DNA of 64,000 nucleotides. It comes from Atrichornis clamosus. Its lineage: Eukaryota; Chordata; Aves; Passeriformes; Menuridae. A model generated the notes under the pieces. The model ran no database searches. It was not told the DNA's origin and was given only the letters and a program-made list of their open reading frames with translations. The position numbers were made by a program, and so were the translations under genes. Positions 51,801 to 63,963 of the stretch are shown piece after piece. Each line of letters opens with the position of its first letter. The stretch's first letter is position 1. Where the stretch lies: NCBI GenBank assembly GCA_013400975.1, contig WBMZ01011587.1, forward strand, positions 215,931 through 279,930. Reading direction: 5' to 3'.

Positions 51801-54800
51801 CAGCACAGCTACACTGTGTAAACACTGACACTAGGTCTGTAAAATGATTTTCAATAATTGTTCTGATATGAAGGCAATAATGAACTCCTAAGTCAAAAAA
51901 CCACATCATCAGACTAAATTAACTGAAGTTGCTCACACATATCAGTGCCCAGTGCCATCAGAGACCCAGTGCTATTTAAAACATCCATCAAGGGCTGGCA
52001 GCTACAACACTCAGCTGGTGGTAAACCATTTGGGTCAGACAAATGAAGGCCTTGTTGCAGTTACTTTGACACGTAACACAAACATAACACTATTAGGAAG
52101 GGCATTTAAGTTACTAGTAGTTTTTGAAAGACATTCTGATTGAAAAAAATAACTAGTGCCCCCCATAATGGAGCTTATTGTGATAATAAAGCAAAGTGCT
52201 ACAGAAAGTCAGAGTTCCCTGGTGTAATAGATTTTATTGAATATTGAAATTAGTAAATGACACAGTACTGCAATGAAATGTCATTGGTTTTCTTTTTTAC
52301 AGCATTGGATACTGATATTTACCATTTTCTGCATTTTCCCATAGGAATTTTCTGACCCATTTTTTGAACTGTAGGATAGTAGCATTATCAGGGACTTCAA
52401 GTCCAACAGTATAAAGTTTCTTATACTGCACACTTTTAGGTAAATCCTAACAACAAAAAGAAAAAAACAACGGTAAAAATTATTGAAGTCTTGCATCAAT
52501 GAAAAACCTTAAGTAGTATCTAAGATAATGACAATGTAAACCAGTAGTTCAAATCCTGAACAGAAATGGAAACAATCTTGACACATTTTATAGAGATATA
52601 CTCTCAGAAACTACCATTAACATTCCTACATTAAAGACCATCTCAAACAAAGAACAGAAGAAATCTTCCTACAGAAGATTTATTTAGCCCTGCTAATAAG
52701 GCTGCACATTAACTAAGGGAGCAGAATCTTGTAATTCCATTCTAACCCATTTTATGATTATTAGCAGTATTTGTCCCACCCACCCACCATCATATATATA
52801 CTCTCATATTCACACCCTTAATGCTTAGAGCCCATGTAAATTCAAAGATTTGCATTCTGTTTTAACAGTGCCATTTATTCTCCTTTTCAACAGGAAGCTG
52901 ATTAATCAAAATTGTTTGGACCACACTGGTAAAAATTTTTTAATTGATAAAGTAGTTTTAAAAGGTACACTTTCTTAGTGGATTCCACTGAGGATCAGTA
53001 AAAAAAGACCCTAGGAATAAATGAGAATATCTTCAGGACACAGAGTGTAACTCTTCTGTACCTTTTGTGCAGTGCCTGGCACTGAAGTCTTCACCCATTA
53101 CTCAGCTACCATAATACAAATGAGCCACAAATGCAACCAGATGGAAAAGGAGTTATTTCCTCTGTGATAAAACATTTATTTTCCACTGGAGACACAACAT
53201 TAGTCTAGATGGCTTACTTGTCTATTCCAATAAACAACTGTGTAAACATGTTATAACAAAAGCTGCAGTAACTATTTTACATTTTTATTAGGCTTTTATT
53301 ACCTTAACTTCATAATATCGTGTGGTATATGTTAAATCAATAATTAATCCAAGTTCCACATTTAGGGCTTTCATTGCAGCAATTAAGTCTTTTGGTGTAA
53401 ATTTCTGGGTTGGCGTAAGCCTCTGGTTAATTGCCTACAAATAGAAAAAAAATTTATTCTTATGTTCTAATAACAAGACATTTGTAATATTCAGCTACTT
53501 TGATTAGTACAAGGAAACATCAATATTGAAAATGTAGTGTTTAAGAACCACATCCATGTATTATAATGGTAAAAGGAACCAAATAAAAAGAAAGCAAAAA
53601 TCTTTTATGTATTCCTATTCAGATAAAAATGCAAGAAAATGTGAGCATTTCTGCTTGTATAATGTTAACAAATATTATTAAAATAAGCTCTAATTTGAGA
53701 CACAAAAATTCCGCAAAATGCAGCATGTATATACTGATTTTTATGTAAAAATCAAAACAGTATAATCCACTTCCCCCAACAAATTTTGTCCTGCACAATA
53801 ACACAAAATTAACAGTGTATTTCACACAAAACATTAGAACTTGTGATACAAGAGTTGATTTCTAATGGTTTTAACTTTCTTCCCACAAATGTTGTGCAGA
53901 CATTTTTATCCCTGCTTCATCTCTTGACAGTGTTCTTGCATGTCACTTAGCCCTGGGAAATATTAAATAAGACTAAATATCGTGACTAAGAAAGCTGTGT
54001 GTTGGTGGATAATGAATAATTCATTTCATTTGACAAACAGTGATAAAAATGTTTACTCACCCTATTGTAGCTGTGTTTTTTGAAATGTGTTCTTCACTTT
54101 AGGTATGAAAATGCCTCATATACTCAAGAGTGGATTTTCTCTGAATAGTGCACGTGTCCATTGTGAGAGCCTTTTGACACAGGCTCAGCCAGAACCAATA
54201 AAGACAGTGGCAAAAGATGCAGCAGCCTCAACCACCTGTCAGTTCCTTTGTCAACAAGAAATTCAAGCAGACTGGACTCAGAACTATTGGAAAGGAAGGC
54301 AGCCATAGACCACATATCTCTTAGAACCACAGATGCTATAGGGTAACTAACCATTCCTTGTTTTGACTGTACAGATTATAATGTAAAATACTAGCAAGCA
54401 CTTGTCTCGAGTTTGGAAACAGAGACAGGAAACCCAAGTAAAGAATAAATAGCAGAGCAGTCATATCAAAGCTGGTATGTGATTAGGAAGCTTGAGCTGA
54501 AAGGAGTAGGATAGAAAGCACATAATAAAGTATTCAGTCGTATGTATTTCAGACACCAGTGCACTGCTGAAAAAAGTGGAGGTTGTAGAAGTTTAAACAA
54601 AATGAACATGAGTCAGTTATCTCACTACTACTCAGCAGTGACTCTTACTACAATCTGAAACTGAACTTAACAACTGAGGTGACAATGGTGAATCTGCAAA
54701 AGGTCTGTGGTAGAACATTAAAGAATTTTTACTATGTGAGGTCACACAAACTGAGGAGGAATAAAATTTACAAAAATAAGTTATCTCTAAACATACTGTT

Positions 54801-57800
54801 TGATTGAGTAGACAGTTAAATGTGTTATGAAAGACTAAGTTTTGAAAGAGTCTTTGGAATTTTCTGAAAAACTCCTGCTGAGCACTCAGTAGTTTAGGTG
54901 TTTAATTGGGCTTTGAGAATGTGAGAAATCTGAATCAATTCTAAAAGTCCTTCTAATGGCTTGGGAAAGAACTTGCCCAGTTCTTACTGTACTACAAAGT
55001 TACTGGTAGCAGGATAATGGTGAAAGGAAGGACAGAAAATCCTTCCAAGTAAACACATGATCTTAAAGACTTTACTCACAGCACATCTAAGACAATAACC
55101 CTTGAACCTTCAAATACTGAAAATATGTTTTCTCTCTTAGCCTGAAATCACCTACCATCAATTTCCTAATAGTTGGCAAAGAAGCAAACTGCTGCATATT
55201 TAAGAGGTCTGTTACACCAATTTATTAAATAATAGAACTTCTGACAGACTATGACCAATCGAGTCTTCAGCATTTTCAGAGACTTACTGACCACCACCTC
55301 TGCAAAGACATCACAGTCTAGCCAGCTACACATTTTCTGTGTATTCTGCCACAAACCCCATGACCTTCAAGCACATGGTCTCTGGCAGACTCGTCATTTC
55401 TCTGTCTTCCGTAGTTGAGACTGAACAAACCAAAGGGACAGAAATGTTACAGATTTTGCATTCTTGGGTAGCAGACTTTACATCTGGCCAAGTTCAAAGA
55501 CAGCTTCACAGAACAGAGATCTATGCCCCAGTGAGATCAGTAGGACTGGAAGCAAGTACCATGCTGACCTAGAGTAATACTTGTGATATATTGGTATGAA
55601 CACTCTGGGAATGTCTGCTCTTTTCATCATCTCTGGTGTAGCTCCTTCCACACTATCACCAGAGCTATAGGGAAAGACTAAAGTGACCAATTAAGTATCT
55701 TCCTCTGAAATCGGAAGTGGCAGGGAACTGTGAATATATGCACTGAACAAACCCTGCCTAGAACAGTACCAAAAAAAAGGTGCTGGATCAAGAGGAATTG
55801 AAGGAACTGATGATGCAAAAAATCCTCTCTCAAATAGCCCAATAGCAAAGGAGTCAATTATAAATCTACTGCATTTTGTTTCCACAGCTCGATCTGTTGA
55901 CTGGCAGTCTTGGTGGAAAGACACAAACTACTGTACAATCCCTCTGTATCTTGGAGAACACGACCAATGCTGAGTACGGGATCCTTGGTGTCCAAGGAAC
56001 CAAACCATTATCCTAAAGCTGGAAAAGCAGCTACAGGAAGCAAATCCTGCAGTCATTTCAGTCATTGCTGACAAAAGTGAACTGAATGGTGACTGAAAAC
56101 ATAATGGGTACTAATATAGCCAAAACCTCCAAATTTTTGTGTATGAATACTAGAGAGCAATTTGTACACAACAGCTTAGACAGAGTGTTTCCTCTTAACT
56201 GCTAAGGTTATATCAAACCTCTGTACTTTAAAAGTGCTTAGAAACTTTTATTTCCTCTGTATCTAAAGCAAGGACTTGTAAAAGTTAATTTATACAGTAC
56301 TTGCCCTTCTGTATTAATTAACACTGATTTGCCTCAGTTTGCCCTATGCCTCCAAAGAGGCATAGGCACCAAAGAACTGAACAGTCTCAACAAGAAAACC
56401 TCCACATATTTTAGAATCAAAGAATTTAAAGACTTGACTCAATGTATTTAATAGCTTAGGATAACACTTCATGTTAGTAAGACTCTAAAGGAAGTACTAA
56501 CACGTTAAAAAAAAAAATCTATGAAGACTTCTTTTTAAAATATACTACGTTCCACGTGATCACTGAAACTTTTTGCTTATGAAGTTGGCAATCTAGATCT
56601 ATAATTTTAAAAGTTCTGCAGTGGCTGGTATCCTTTAATGACTGCTTGATCTTCATAAAATTATACTTTGGCTTACATTGCCTAGATTGTTATTCATATC
56701 ATAACCTCTTCCATATGATTTTCTTAAAAGAGTCATGAAAAGATGTTAAGTAAGGCTATGAATTTAGGCCACTTAATAGTGATCAAATTAATTGGGCTGA
56801 TTGATTTAGAGACTTGGTGATTTTTAAAAGATAAATAGAAAGAGTAACACCAAATATAAAGAAAACTAAGAAAAAATATAGAATATTATTTTTTAAAGAC
56901 AGATGGCTGAAAGGGCTAAATCTGAATAAATTATTTTTCCAAAACTTTCTTGAAGTTTGCATGTATATTCATGCTGTTCTTCATTACTTTTGCAGTTTAT
57001 CTAATACAGCCAATCTGCAGTTACTTTTTATACATACCCCTTTTAAAGGTACTTTGAATGCAATAAATCTTGTTCCTGGTATAGGCTGTCCAACTGGTGT
57101 CAAACTCCGCCATCTGAAATGAAAGAAACATTTATTTCTAAATATTTTGAAGTTACATGATTCAACAGAAGACAGCTGCAGCACAAAGCACATAAAAATT
57201 GCTGTTATTATACAGTATAATTAGGTCCCCAAATCTGCAATTATTCATGAAGTGGTTTCAAGGTATCATCAGGACATTTGAAAACAGTCTTCTTCCCTCC
57301 TTCTTCTTCAACTTCCAAGAAATTCCTCTCCTCAGAACGGCAGGATAACATGTACAAACAAGTAGCACCAATATAAAGCAAAGCAAATGTGTAAGGTTCA
57401 AGAGGCAAAAATGTATTGTTGTAGTTGGTGGACATTTTTCAACTGACGGAATCAAACACCTTAAAAAAGCTACCATATGCACGCATCCATCATTTAATTG
57501 ACAATGAAATGCAAAATCTACTTTCATTAACAATACAAATCATCTGTATTTTTCAAAAAATGTTTTCATGGTAATATGCTTCTTTTTCAAATAAACACTC
57601 TTGAGTGTACTTTCTCTCACCACTTTGAAAAATACAGAGAATATTCCATCACACCAAAACTTAGCAAAAATCACCAATATCAAGATTTGTTACAACACTC
57701 AAAACACCAGTAATTCCAAACCCACAAAGAACTGGTAGGCACAGGTACTAAATTGTACTGAAAAAGCCCTTGATTGATAATATTTCAGAGATTTCAATTT

Positions 57801-60800
57801 TTAAAGGATGAACAGCATTATCTGAAGAGGAAAACAAGTTAATCAGCAGATAAATTTTACCTTCAAAGACGTAACTTACTAAATTTAGGACTTTTATTTA
57901 TTTTTCTCATGTAAGAGCAAATTATCTCTGTGACCTCAGAAGATGCAGCCAGGTGACTTAAAATCTACACAGCCCTTTTGCATTTTCAGCTAATACTGCA
58001 ACTATTAAAATACAAAACATTTCCATCAGATTCTTTAACACTGGTGCCCATTCATTTAGTTTTCTGACTTAATGTTTAAATTAATCTCTCCCTTTGAAGG
58101 GAGCATCTAACAGCTTCTGGATTCCTTTCTGATATCCATAAAACTACACCATTTACAAAATAAACTGAACACTTAATTTTAAAATATTCTAACCATTGAA
58201 TACTTTATTCACAATTCCCACATCAGGCCATAAAAAACCCTAGACATTGGCTGGAATAATTCTCAATGAAATATCAGTACTTATACTTGTCATAGTATTT
58301 AAATAATAACATCATCATTCACAGATGCTTGTAACTAAGAAAGGAAACACACAGCATGGTGACCAAAAGTGTATTTGATACTAACAAATCATGGAACAAT
58401 CTACTACATCCATGTCTCTAGCACTAACGTATCTTTTTCATCTCCACCATGAGGTAAAGAACAGATCAAGGCTCACAGTGTAGACATACAGGTGCTTAGT
58501 TTAATGGATAACAAATGAAGAAACAAAGGAGTAATAACAACTCATCATTAGGAAGGCTGTTGCAAACAGCTGTTCTGTAGAAGACAGATACAGGTGAGAA
58601 GGTGTAAGGACAATCTACAGATTAAATCACTGAGAGGTGTTTGCAATAAAACCTTTTACTAAATTCCAAATTTTTGCAGGAAGTTTGCATCTCCTAATTG
58701 CAACACAGGAAACAGAAACAGTCTTCTACAAATAACATATTATGTAAGTGTTAAAACTTGACAAATCTTCCTAAGTGAATTTTCAAGGTTGTAAACTTTG
58801 GAGTCTGGTAGCTTTATGCTGGCTGTAAAATATGAAAACAAAAATCTGAGACTATGTTCCATTTATTCCTGTTTAAGAGATGTAAATTGTATACAAATCA
58901 AATAAGCTCAGAAATTCAGTGCTGTCTTAACTTCCTTTCTCCTGGAAAACTATTAGGGGAAATAAACCATGATTATCATAGATAGGAGCATTTAGAAGTG
59001 AAAAAGAGATGATGAAAAAAGGGCTTTAAAATCCTATTTTCTTTAATTAGCAATGTAAAAAAGGCTTTGTAAAAATTCTGACCTTCTTTTCATATTAGGG
59101 GATTGACAGCACAATGCCCCAGGATTACACAGTATATTGTCAGACCTTAATAAACTTTGATTTTTATTCTCTTGTATTTAAAGCCATTTAAATCCTACCC
59201 GAAAAAAAAATCTGCAAAATCAGCAAGAACCTCAAAAGCTGCTGACAGCTCTATAGTAGAAAATGAGCACAAGGCACTCTTCATCAAAAATATAAAGGGT
59301 ATGTGTTCCATGTTATCTTTAAAATGGTATTTCAAAAGGAAATTTCAGCATTCTGCTGCAGAACTAAAAATAAAACCAGCAGATTGAAATTAAGCAAAGA
59401 TTAGCTAAGGAAATAAATTCAGATTTGTTCTATTGTCAACAAAGGAACATGGTTGAGAAATAGTCCATGGTGGCCTGGACTAAAGAAAGTGAAACTCTTA
59501 CAGAGTAAGTTTAGATAAAGGCAGAAATGATCAAAGTCTAGCTGCAAGTAGTCACATGAACAGGAATTACAGGAGCAAAGACATAACTAAGCATTTTAAC
59601 AAGTATGAATGAGAATTGTGACACATGATTTGTGTCCTGCTTGAACGTAAGTGGAAGGAAGAAAGGCAGGAGTCAAAGCTGTTATCACAAGACTTGGCAC
59701 CATCATCATCCCTGTACCAATGACTAAGAGCTAACAGAGGCTTGAATGATAAACAAGCTGGACATGAAGTAGCTGATTATGGATTACACACAGCTGCATA
59801 TTTTATCTGCTTTGGTTAAAACTTTTAGTAGAGCCAGATTGGGAACACACTGTTTGATCGTAACTTAGTTTGACATTACTGTTATGGTCATACAGAAGCT
59901 TTAATTTCCAGTAAAATTTTCTGGTTTAGAACTGATTCATGGTAAAATTTACTTTTAACAACTACGGAAATACTGTCACCTGTAGCAAGATAATTTAGAA
60001 AATACTACTTGGAACCTCTTCTCCTTTTTTTGGCTACTGATACTGCATGATATACAGGCAACCTTACTTTCTAAGTGGCTTCCATATCTCTACAGACACC
60101 AGATTCAACACTGATTATAAGAAACAATTTTACAAATAAACTATGACATTATGGTAACCCTTCTCTCCCACCCACTGTTGAACATGTACAATCCCTTACA
60201 CCAGTCTTGAATATTCCTGTCTAAATAAAAAGATGCTTTACCTCTGCATACGAAAAATTCAGTTAAAGAAGTATGTTTATAATGCATAGGTGAAAATAAT
60301 TCAGCTTTGTCCTTATAAAAACAAGAAAAATCCTGCTCAGTACTTTTTTATACTATTCAAGGGAAACATACCAGAAGGTGACATTTTCAGATGCTTTTCA
60401 GAACTGAACTGGCGTTTATGTAACTGTATCCACAGCAGGATTTTGGATGCTGAAGCAGAAATGTGTCTACATCTTTGACACTGGTGTCTCACTTCGCTAC
60501 AAAATTACTTCACCAGCACTACTTTCTAGGTTTGAGACTGCAATGGATACTGTACAGCATAGCTCTGCTCCAAGACATTATTGGGAAAAGACAGAAAAGC
60601 ATTTCTTTATCACAGAATGGTTTGGGTTGGAGCAGGCCTTAAACATAATCTAGTTCCAATGCTCCTGCCACGGGCAGGGACACCTTCCACTAGGCCNCAC
60701 TACTTTCTAGGTTTGAGACTGCAATGGATACTGTACAGCATAGCTCTGCTCCAAGACATTATTGGGAAAAGACAGAAAAGCATTTCTTTATCACAGAATG

Positions 60801-62953
60801 GTTTGGGTTGGAGCAGGCCTTAAACATAATCTAGTTCCAACGCTCCTGCCACGGGCAGGGACACCTTCCACTAGGCCAGGCTGCTCAAAGACCCATCTAA
60901 TAGGCCTTGAAAACTCTTCCAGGGATGGGCATCCATAACTTATCTGAGCAACCTGTTCCTATGCATCACCATTCTCATAGTGAAAATTTTCTCATGTCTT
61001 ATATAATCCTATGTCTAACGTAAACTTCCTTCAGTTAGAAGTCATTACCCCTTGTTCTAAAAAAAAATTTCACCATTTCTTGTTTAGTTGCACTATTCCT
61101 ATACTAAATTAACTGAAACCTCAAATGTATTTTATTGCTTTAATTAGCACAGTGAAATTTGGACTAAAAGTCCAAAGACAATCTTAAAAGGTGGCTTTAT
61201 GTAAGGTCACTTTAGCTACTGCAGTACCATTAAACTAAACCAGTTACTGTTGGATGTAATGCTGTTACAACATGGTGATCTGATGGAGGTTGTACTGCCA
61301 CAGTCTGCACATCTGGACTTGTCCTTATGCTCCAGCGTACCACGATCTCACTTCTGTCAACAACTATTTCTGGGGCCAGTAAACGGCATGTGCAGGATCA
61401 CCTAGATTAAAAGTGGTTTTCCTTAAATCCCTTCTGGGGTTCACTTCTATGTTTTCCTGGCTTACTAAACTCACAGTGAAGAACAACACGCAAAAAGGTG
61501 ACATCAATACCCTGCTGCATGAGACTGGGGCCCTGACAATTCCTTAAACGTCTTTAGTGCCAAACCCCCATTACTGTGGTTTTCTAGCCTGATTTCTTAG
61601 CAGTATAAAAAGTGTCTAGAGAAGCTGAAAGCACTTCAGTATCAGGCACTCTGTCAGAACGTAATTCTAACTTTATAGCCAAATACTTGACAGTAGCTGC
61701 TTCTCTGCTTGAAAGGTTTTAGTTTGCAATCATAGAAGTCGAAAAGTCCACTGATTCTTCCAGACGTAAGAAATCCATGTAGCCTGAAAGCTGCTCCAGT
61801 TCAAATGCCAGGGGGGAGGGTAAGAATGGAGAAATGAGCACCTAATTCTCAAAGTTTTAACAGTAATTGCCAAGTATGAAGAAGACAGTTCATTCTTTTG
61901 GGATTTCTGCATCACTGCTTACAAAACTAAACTCACTTTAGTTCACTTTTATCCAACATTTAACTGAAACGTCAAGGAAATTTGCAGAGAAAGATACGCT
62001 TAAATAATTTTTCTTAAATTTTATTCTAATTTAATCCCCGAGTTTGTCAGCTTCAGCTGAAGAAAACTTCAGCTTATTTTTTAAATTCTGTTGAACTTTT
62101 TTTTCTATTTATTGCTTTTAGACCAACCCATTATTACAGGAACTCATGTTTTTTGTATCTTATTGCTCCTCCTAAGAACGTTCTTAATAAACCTATTTAA
62201 CACTTTCCCTGAAACCAGGATAATGTAATTCTTTCCTAAAATAATGTATAAACTCCAAGTTATTGTCCTATTACCGTGTGCCTTTATATCTCAGCATATC
62301 CTTCTATCCAAAAAGTTTGTACTGATGTCAGCAGAAACACATGGATTAAAATTCTAAACTTGGACTTTTTTCTTATTAGAACTGAAGAATAGAACTGTAT
62401 CTGTTTTAAAAGACGTCATGATCCACATATGCACTTCCAATCAAGCCATCAGAAAGCCTGTATAGTGCATTTGGGTTCATGATTATTTTTGCTGATACAA
62501 CATTTTTGTTGTCCTCCTGTTAAAAACAAAACCACGGGATGTTTCTGATCTGAATTCATGAGTATATTCCTTGATCTTACGCATGCAACCACCTGCTCCC
62601 ATGTTATCAGCTCTTCCTCCACTCCTAGTAGCAAACATGTGTAGTCCGAAGTATGGACTACTCTCCCATTTCCCCAGTAAACATACATTTGGGGTAAGAA
62701 GATTAGGAAGAAGGGACTGTGTGTGGCCGATGAAGGAGAATTGTTCACAGACAGGCTGGAGCATTATACTCACCTGGGGGATGAATGGCTGGGCTGTTCC
62801 TGTCTTGGAGAAGATACCTACCTTACCTGAAGATGCTTGAGGCAAGAAAGCGCCTGGGGCAGTCAGTGCCCCTTCTCTGTGGAGTGCCCGCTCCTGCCTC
62901 TTGTTTAGTGTGAGGGATACTTACCCATCAGGGATAGTATTCTTCTTTACCAT
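45508..62953 (-). CDS. DUSP11: DUSP11 (PIR1), RNA 5'-triphosphatase, with expanded repeat exon
   Basis: An atypical dual-specificity phosphatase that removes beta and gamma phosphates from RNA 5' ends, mainly nuclear. Ten coding exons join into 631 codons including the stop. Residues 1-35 include PVGQPIPGTRFIAFKVPLKG; 36-79 contain LGLIIDLTYTTRYYEVK; 80-120 include the likely general acid Asp99 (EVPDNATI). The P-loop HCTNGINRTG has catalytic Cys128 and Arg134. YLICRYLIDVEGW follows, then a basic tail. These match the remembered human protein (about 330 residues) closely. Residues 182-490, all from exon 8, are ten diverged tandem units of about 31 residues, rich in G, Q, R, D, H. The C-terminus ends DHYNWN, resembling human YSWN. 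All junctions are GT-AG and keep phase. The start codon chosen is the only ATG that joins to exon 2; it gives a shorter N-terminus than human. Confidence 0.93.
46014..46124 (-). CDS. DUSP11: DUSP11 exon 9 (residues 490-527)
   Basis: Encodes SQSFSSHENVAEPHFSSSPS, LHRDYGSDNDDFNRNY. 111 bases, symmetric phase 2. Serine-rich and of low complexity; no domain recognised. Acceptor TGCAG, donor GTAAAT. Confidence 0.88.
46932..47855 (-). CDS. DUSP11: DUSP11 exon 8, ten tandem ~31-residue repeats (residues 182-490)
   Basis: A single 924-base exon open throughout. Ten units of 26-32 residues follow the pattern GxGQRxRPFHDHQ, then a short acidic DDLQ, then QLKDLDFxNK. Each unit alternates a basic Gly/Arg/Gln part and an acidic Asp/Leu part. 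Units differ at many positions but none has a stop or frameshift, which suggests an old expansion kept under selection. Both ends are phase 2 and 924 is divisible by three, so skipping the exon keeps the frame. Acceptor TTACAG, donor GTAAAG. Confidence 0.93.
46932..47855 (-). repeat. coding tandem repeat, ten units of about 93-96 bp
   Basis: Unit lengths in residues, in gene order, are about 31, 31, 32, 31, 32, 32, 32, 30, 32 and 26. The first (RSGKRLRIYDDHS) and last (ending SDLPREWCSDR) are the most divergent, as expected at the edges of an array. Recurrent plus-strand DNA words are tcatgaaaaggtct and ggcc/ggac-ccttt. Confidence 0.92.
47856..49330 (-). other. DUSP11 intron 7
   Basis: A 1.5-kb AT-rich intron with short T and A runs. 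Nothing recognised. Confidence 0.7.
49331..49406 (-). CDS. DUSP11: DUSP11 exon 7 (residues 157-182)
   Basis: Encodes AFGDARGHRMDGLVYLTDLR, TQPMR. 76 bases; equivalent to human NRCRGHCLERQNYIEDLQ. Donor GTAAAC. This ends the conserved phosphatase domain. Confidence 0.93.
49832..49878 (-). CDS. DUSP11: DUSP11 exon 6 (residues 141-157)
   Basis: A 47-base exon encoding RYLIDVEGWDPEAAIQ. It is separated from exon 5 by an intron of 101 bases. Matches human RYLIDVEGVRPDDAIE. Confidence 0.94.
49980..50040 (-). CDS. DUSP11: DUSP11 exon 5 with catalytic P-loop (residues 121-141)
   Basis: A 61-base exon encoding EKLIGVHCTNGINRTGYLIC. HCxxGxxRTG is the protein-tyrosine-phosphatase-type signature with the nucleophile Cys128 and phosphate-binding Arg134. 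Human has HCTHGLNRTG. Confidence 0.96.
50041..52322 (-). other. DUSP11 intron 4
   Basis: A 2.3-kb AT-rich intron. No repeat family or exon recognised; the residue phase passes cleanly across it. Confidence 0.7.
52323..52446 (-). CDS. DUSP11: DUSP11 exon 4 (residues 80-121)
   Basis: Encodes DLPKSVQYKKLYTVGLEVPD, NATILQFKKWVRKFLWENAE, N. It includes the candidate general acid in VPDN. 124 bases; donor GTAAAT. Confidence 0.94.
53303..53434 (-). CDS. DUSP11: DUSP11 exon 3 (residues 36-79)
   Basis: Encodes AINQRLTPTQKFTPKDLIAA, MKALNVELGLIIDLTYTTRY, YEVK. 132 bases, phase 0 at both ends. LGLIIDLTYT is the central beta strand of the phosphatase fold. Confidence 0.95.
53435..57037 (-). other. DUSP11 intron 2
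   Basis: A 3.6-kb AT-rich intron with a perfect short hairpin at 56343-56366. No other element recognised. Confidence 0.7.
56343..56366. repeat. perfect 10-bp inverted repeat, 4-base loop
   Basis: CCTATGCCTC, CAAA, GAGGCATAGG in DUSP11 intron 2. Confidence 0.95.
57038..57113 (-). CDS. DUSP11: DUSP11 exon 2 (residues 10-35)
   Basis: Encodes WRSLTPVGQPIPGTRFIAFK, VPLKG. 76 bases; acceptor TTTCAG, donor GTATGT. The GTRFIAFKVPL signature is shared with human DUSP11. Confidence 0.95.
60517..60877. repeat. 180-bp direct duplication around one N, likely assembly join
   Basis: Bases 60517-60696 and 60698-60877 are identical except for T at 60660 against C at 60841 (179 of 180). The single N at 60697 lies exactly between them. 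This is what unmerged overlapping contig ends look like. Confidence 0.95.
60793..61060 (-). mobile_element. CR1 LINE 3' fragment
   Basis: On the plus strand: cacagaatggtttgggttgg, ccacgggcagggacacctt, ccactaggccaggctgctc, ttccagggatgggcatcca, gcaacctgttccta and cattaccccttgttcta. These are standard antisense CR1 phrases in birds, so the element is on the minus strand. Its 3' end is repeated at about 60612-60696 by the duplication before the N. Confidence 0.92.
62925..62953 (-). CDS. DUSP11: DUSP11 coding exon 1 (residues 1-10)
   Basis: Encodes MVKKNTIPDG, equivalent to human KKKGGNHIPER just before the conserved Trp. Donor GTAAGT is strong. The ATG is preceded by a pyrimidine-rich tract and CAG, with only one base between the AG and the ATG, so a non-coding exon upstream is likely. 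Confidence 0.82.
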
Positions 62954-63900
62954 GCTGAAAGCAGGAGCAGGCAGAGCAGGAGGCAGCGGTGAAAAGTGGG
63001 CACTGCAGCAAAGGAGAGAGAACCGCGCGGTTAACACGGTGCTAATCTCTATCTCCATCAGTGGACCTTTTCACAGGGCTGAGTCTCAAGTAACATAAAC
63101 CAAGCAGCCAGTTGGGGCTTGAAGGCATCCTCAACAAGTTCTGCACCTTGCAAGCTAGCCTGTTTCTCCACTGCTACAGTAAAAGAGGGAAAGACAACTC
63201 ACCTCTCCTCTCCAGGAGATCACAAGAAAGGGAGAGGAGAGGCGGCAGGTTTCTGTAACTCTGGCAGCAGCGCTGCAGGGACGAAGATCTTCCTGGCAGT
63301 GCCTTCCGTCCCTCTCCTGCGGCTCGGAGCGGTCTGTTCCGCCCTTGCGCTCCCAGTTAGAACTCGTCTCACCGAGAAGAAGCTCCAGGCAGCTGCAAGA
63401 GGCGAGGCCGGCACCTCAGCAAGAGAAGGACCATCACCTGCCCCCTCTAACCTAGACGGGTCCCATCCCGCTGGATCCCGGGCGCCCGCCGACCTCGGTG
63501 GGGCCCAGGCGGGGAAGCGAGGGGAGCGGCCCCCATGCCCCCACTCCAGACATGACGCTGATAAGGCTGCCCCTCACAGCTGCACGTTCCCGGGGCAGGA
63601 CCGGCTCCGAGGCCGGCTGGGGGCTCGACAGCGGCTGAGCTCGGGGTAGGGACAAACAGAGACCGGGGCGGGGGGAGGTCGCGGCCCGGCTGAGGGGGGC
63701 GGGCAGGCTGCTGTCGAGGGAGGCGGGCAAGCTGTGAAAGGAAGGGCGCGGGCTGCTGTCGGTGACAGGGAAGAGCCCGTGCGCCGGCGGGGCGGGACGG
63801 GGAGGAGCGGGGCTGCGGGCGGCCCGTACCCGGACAGGATTTCCCTGGCGGAGGAAGGAAAGGCTGGTGCGACACAGAACGTTCCCGAAACGGCCTGGAC

Positions 63901-63911
63901 TGCGCCTGCGC
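63901..63911. promoter_or_regulatory. NRF1-type site 1
   Basis: TGCGCCTGCGC, matching the remembered palindromic NRF1 consensus TGCGCATGCGC apart from one central base. Confidence 0.75.
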
Positions 63912-63963
63912 GGCGGCGGCTGCGGCCGGGGCGGCGAAGGGAGCGGAGCGCGGGGAGCGCGGC

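Larger units (their letters stand above)
57114..62924 (-). other. DUSP11 intron 1 (5.8 kb)
   Basis: AT-rich intron containing a CR1 element and the N-joined duplication at 60517-60877. The rest is unrecognised. Confidence 0.75.

Noticed and set aside
63119..63649. 176-residue plus-strand frame and the opposing 142-residue frame
   Set aside because: GC-driven frames in the DUSP11 CpG island. The nominal starts are not ATG in at least two cases and there is no similarity to a known protein.
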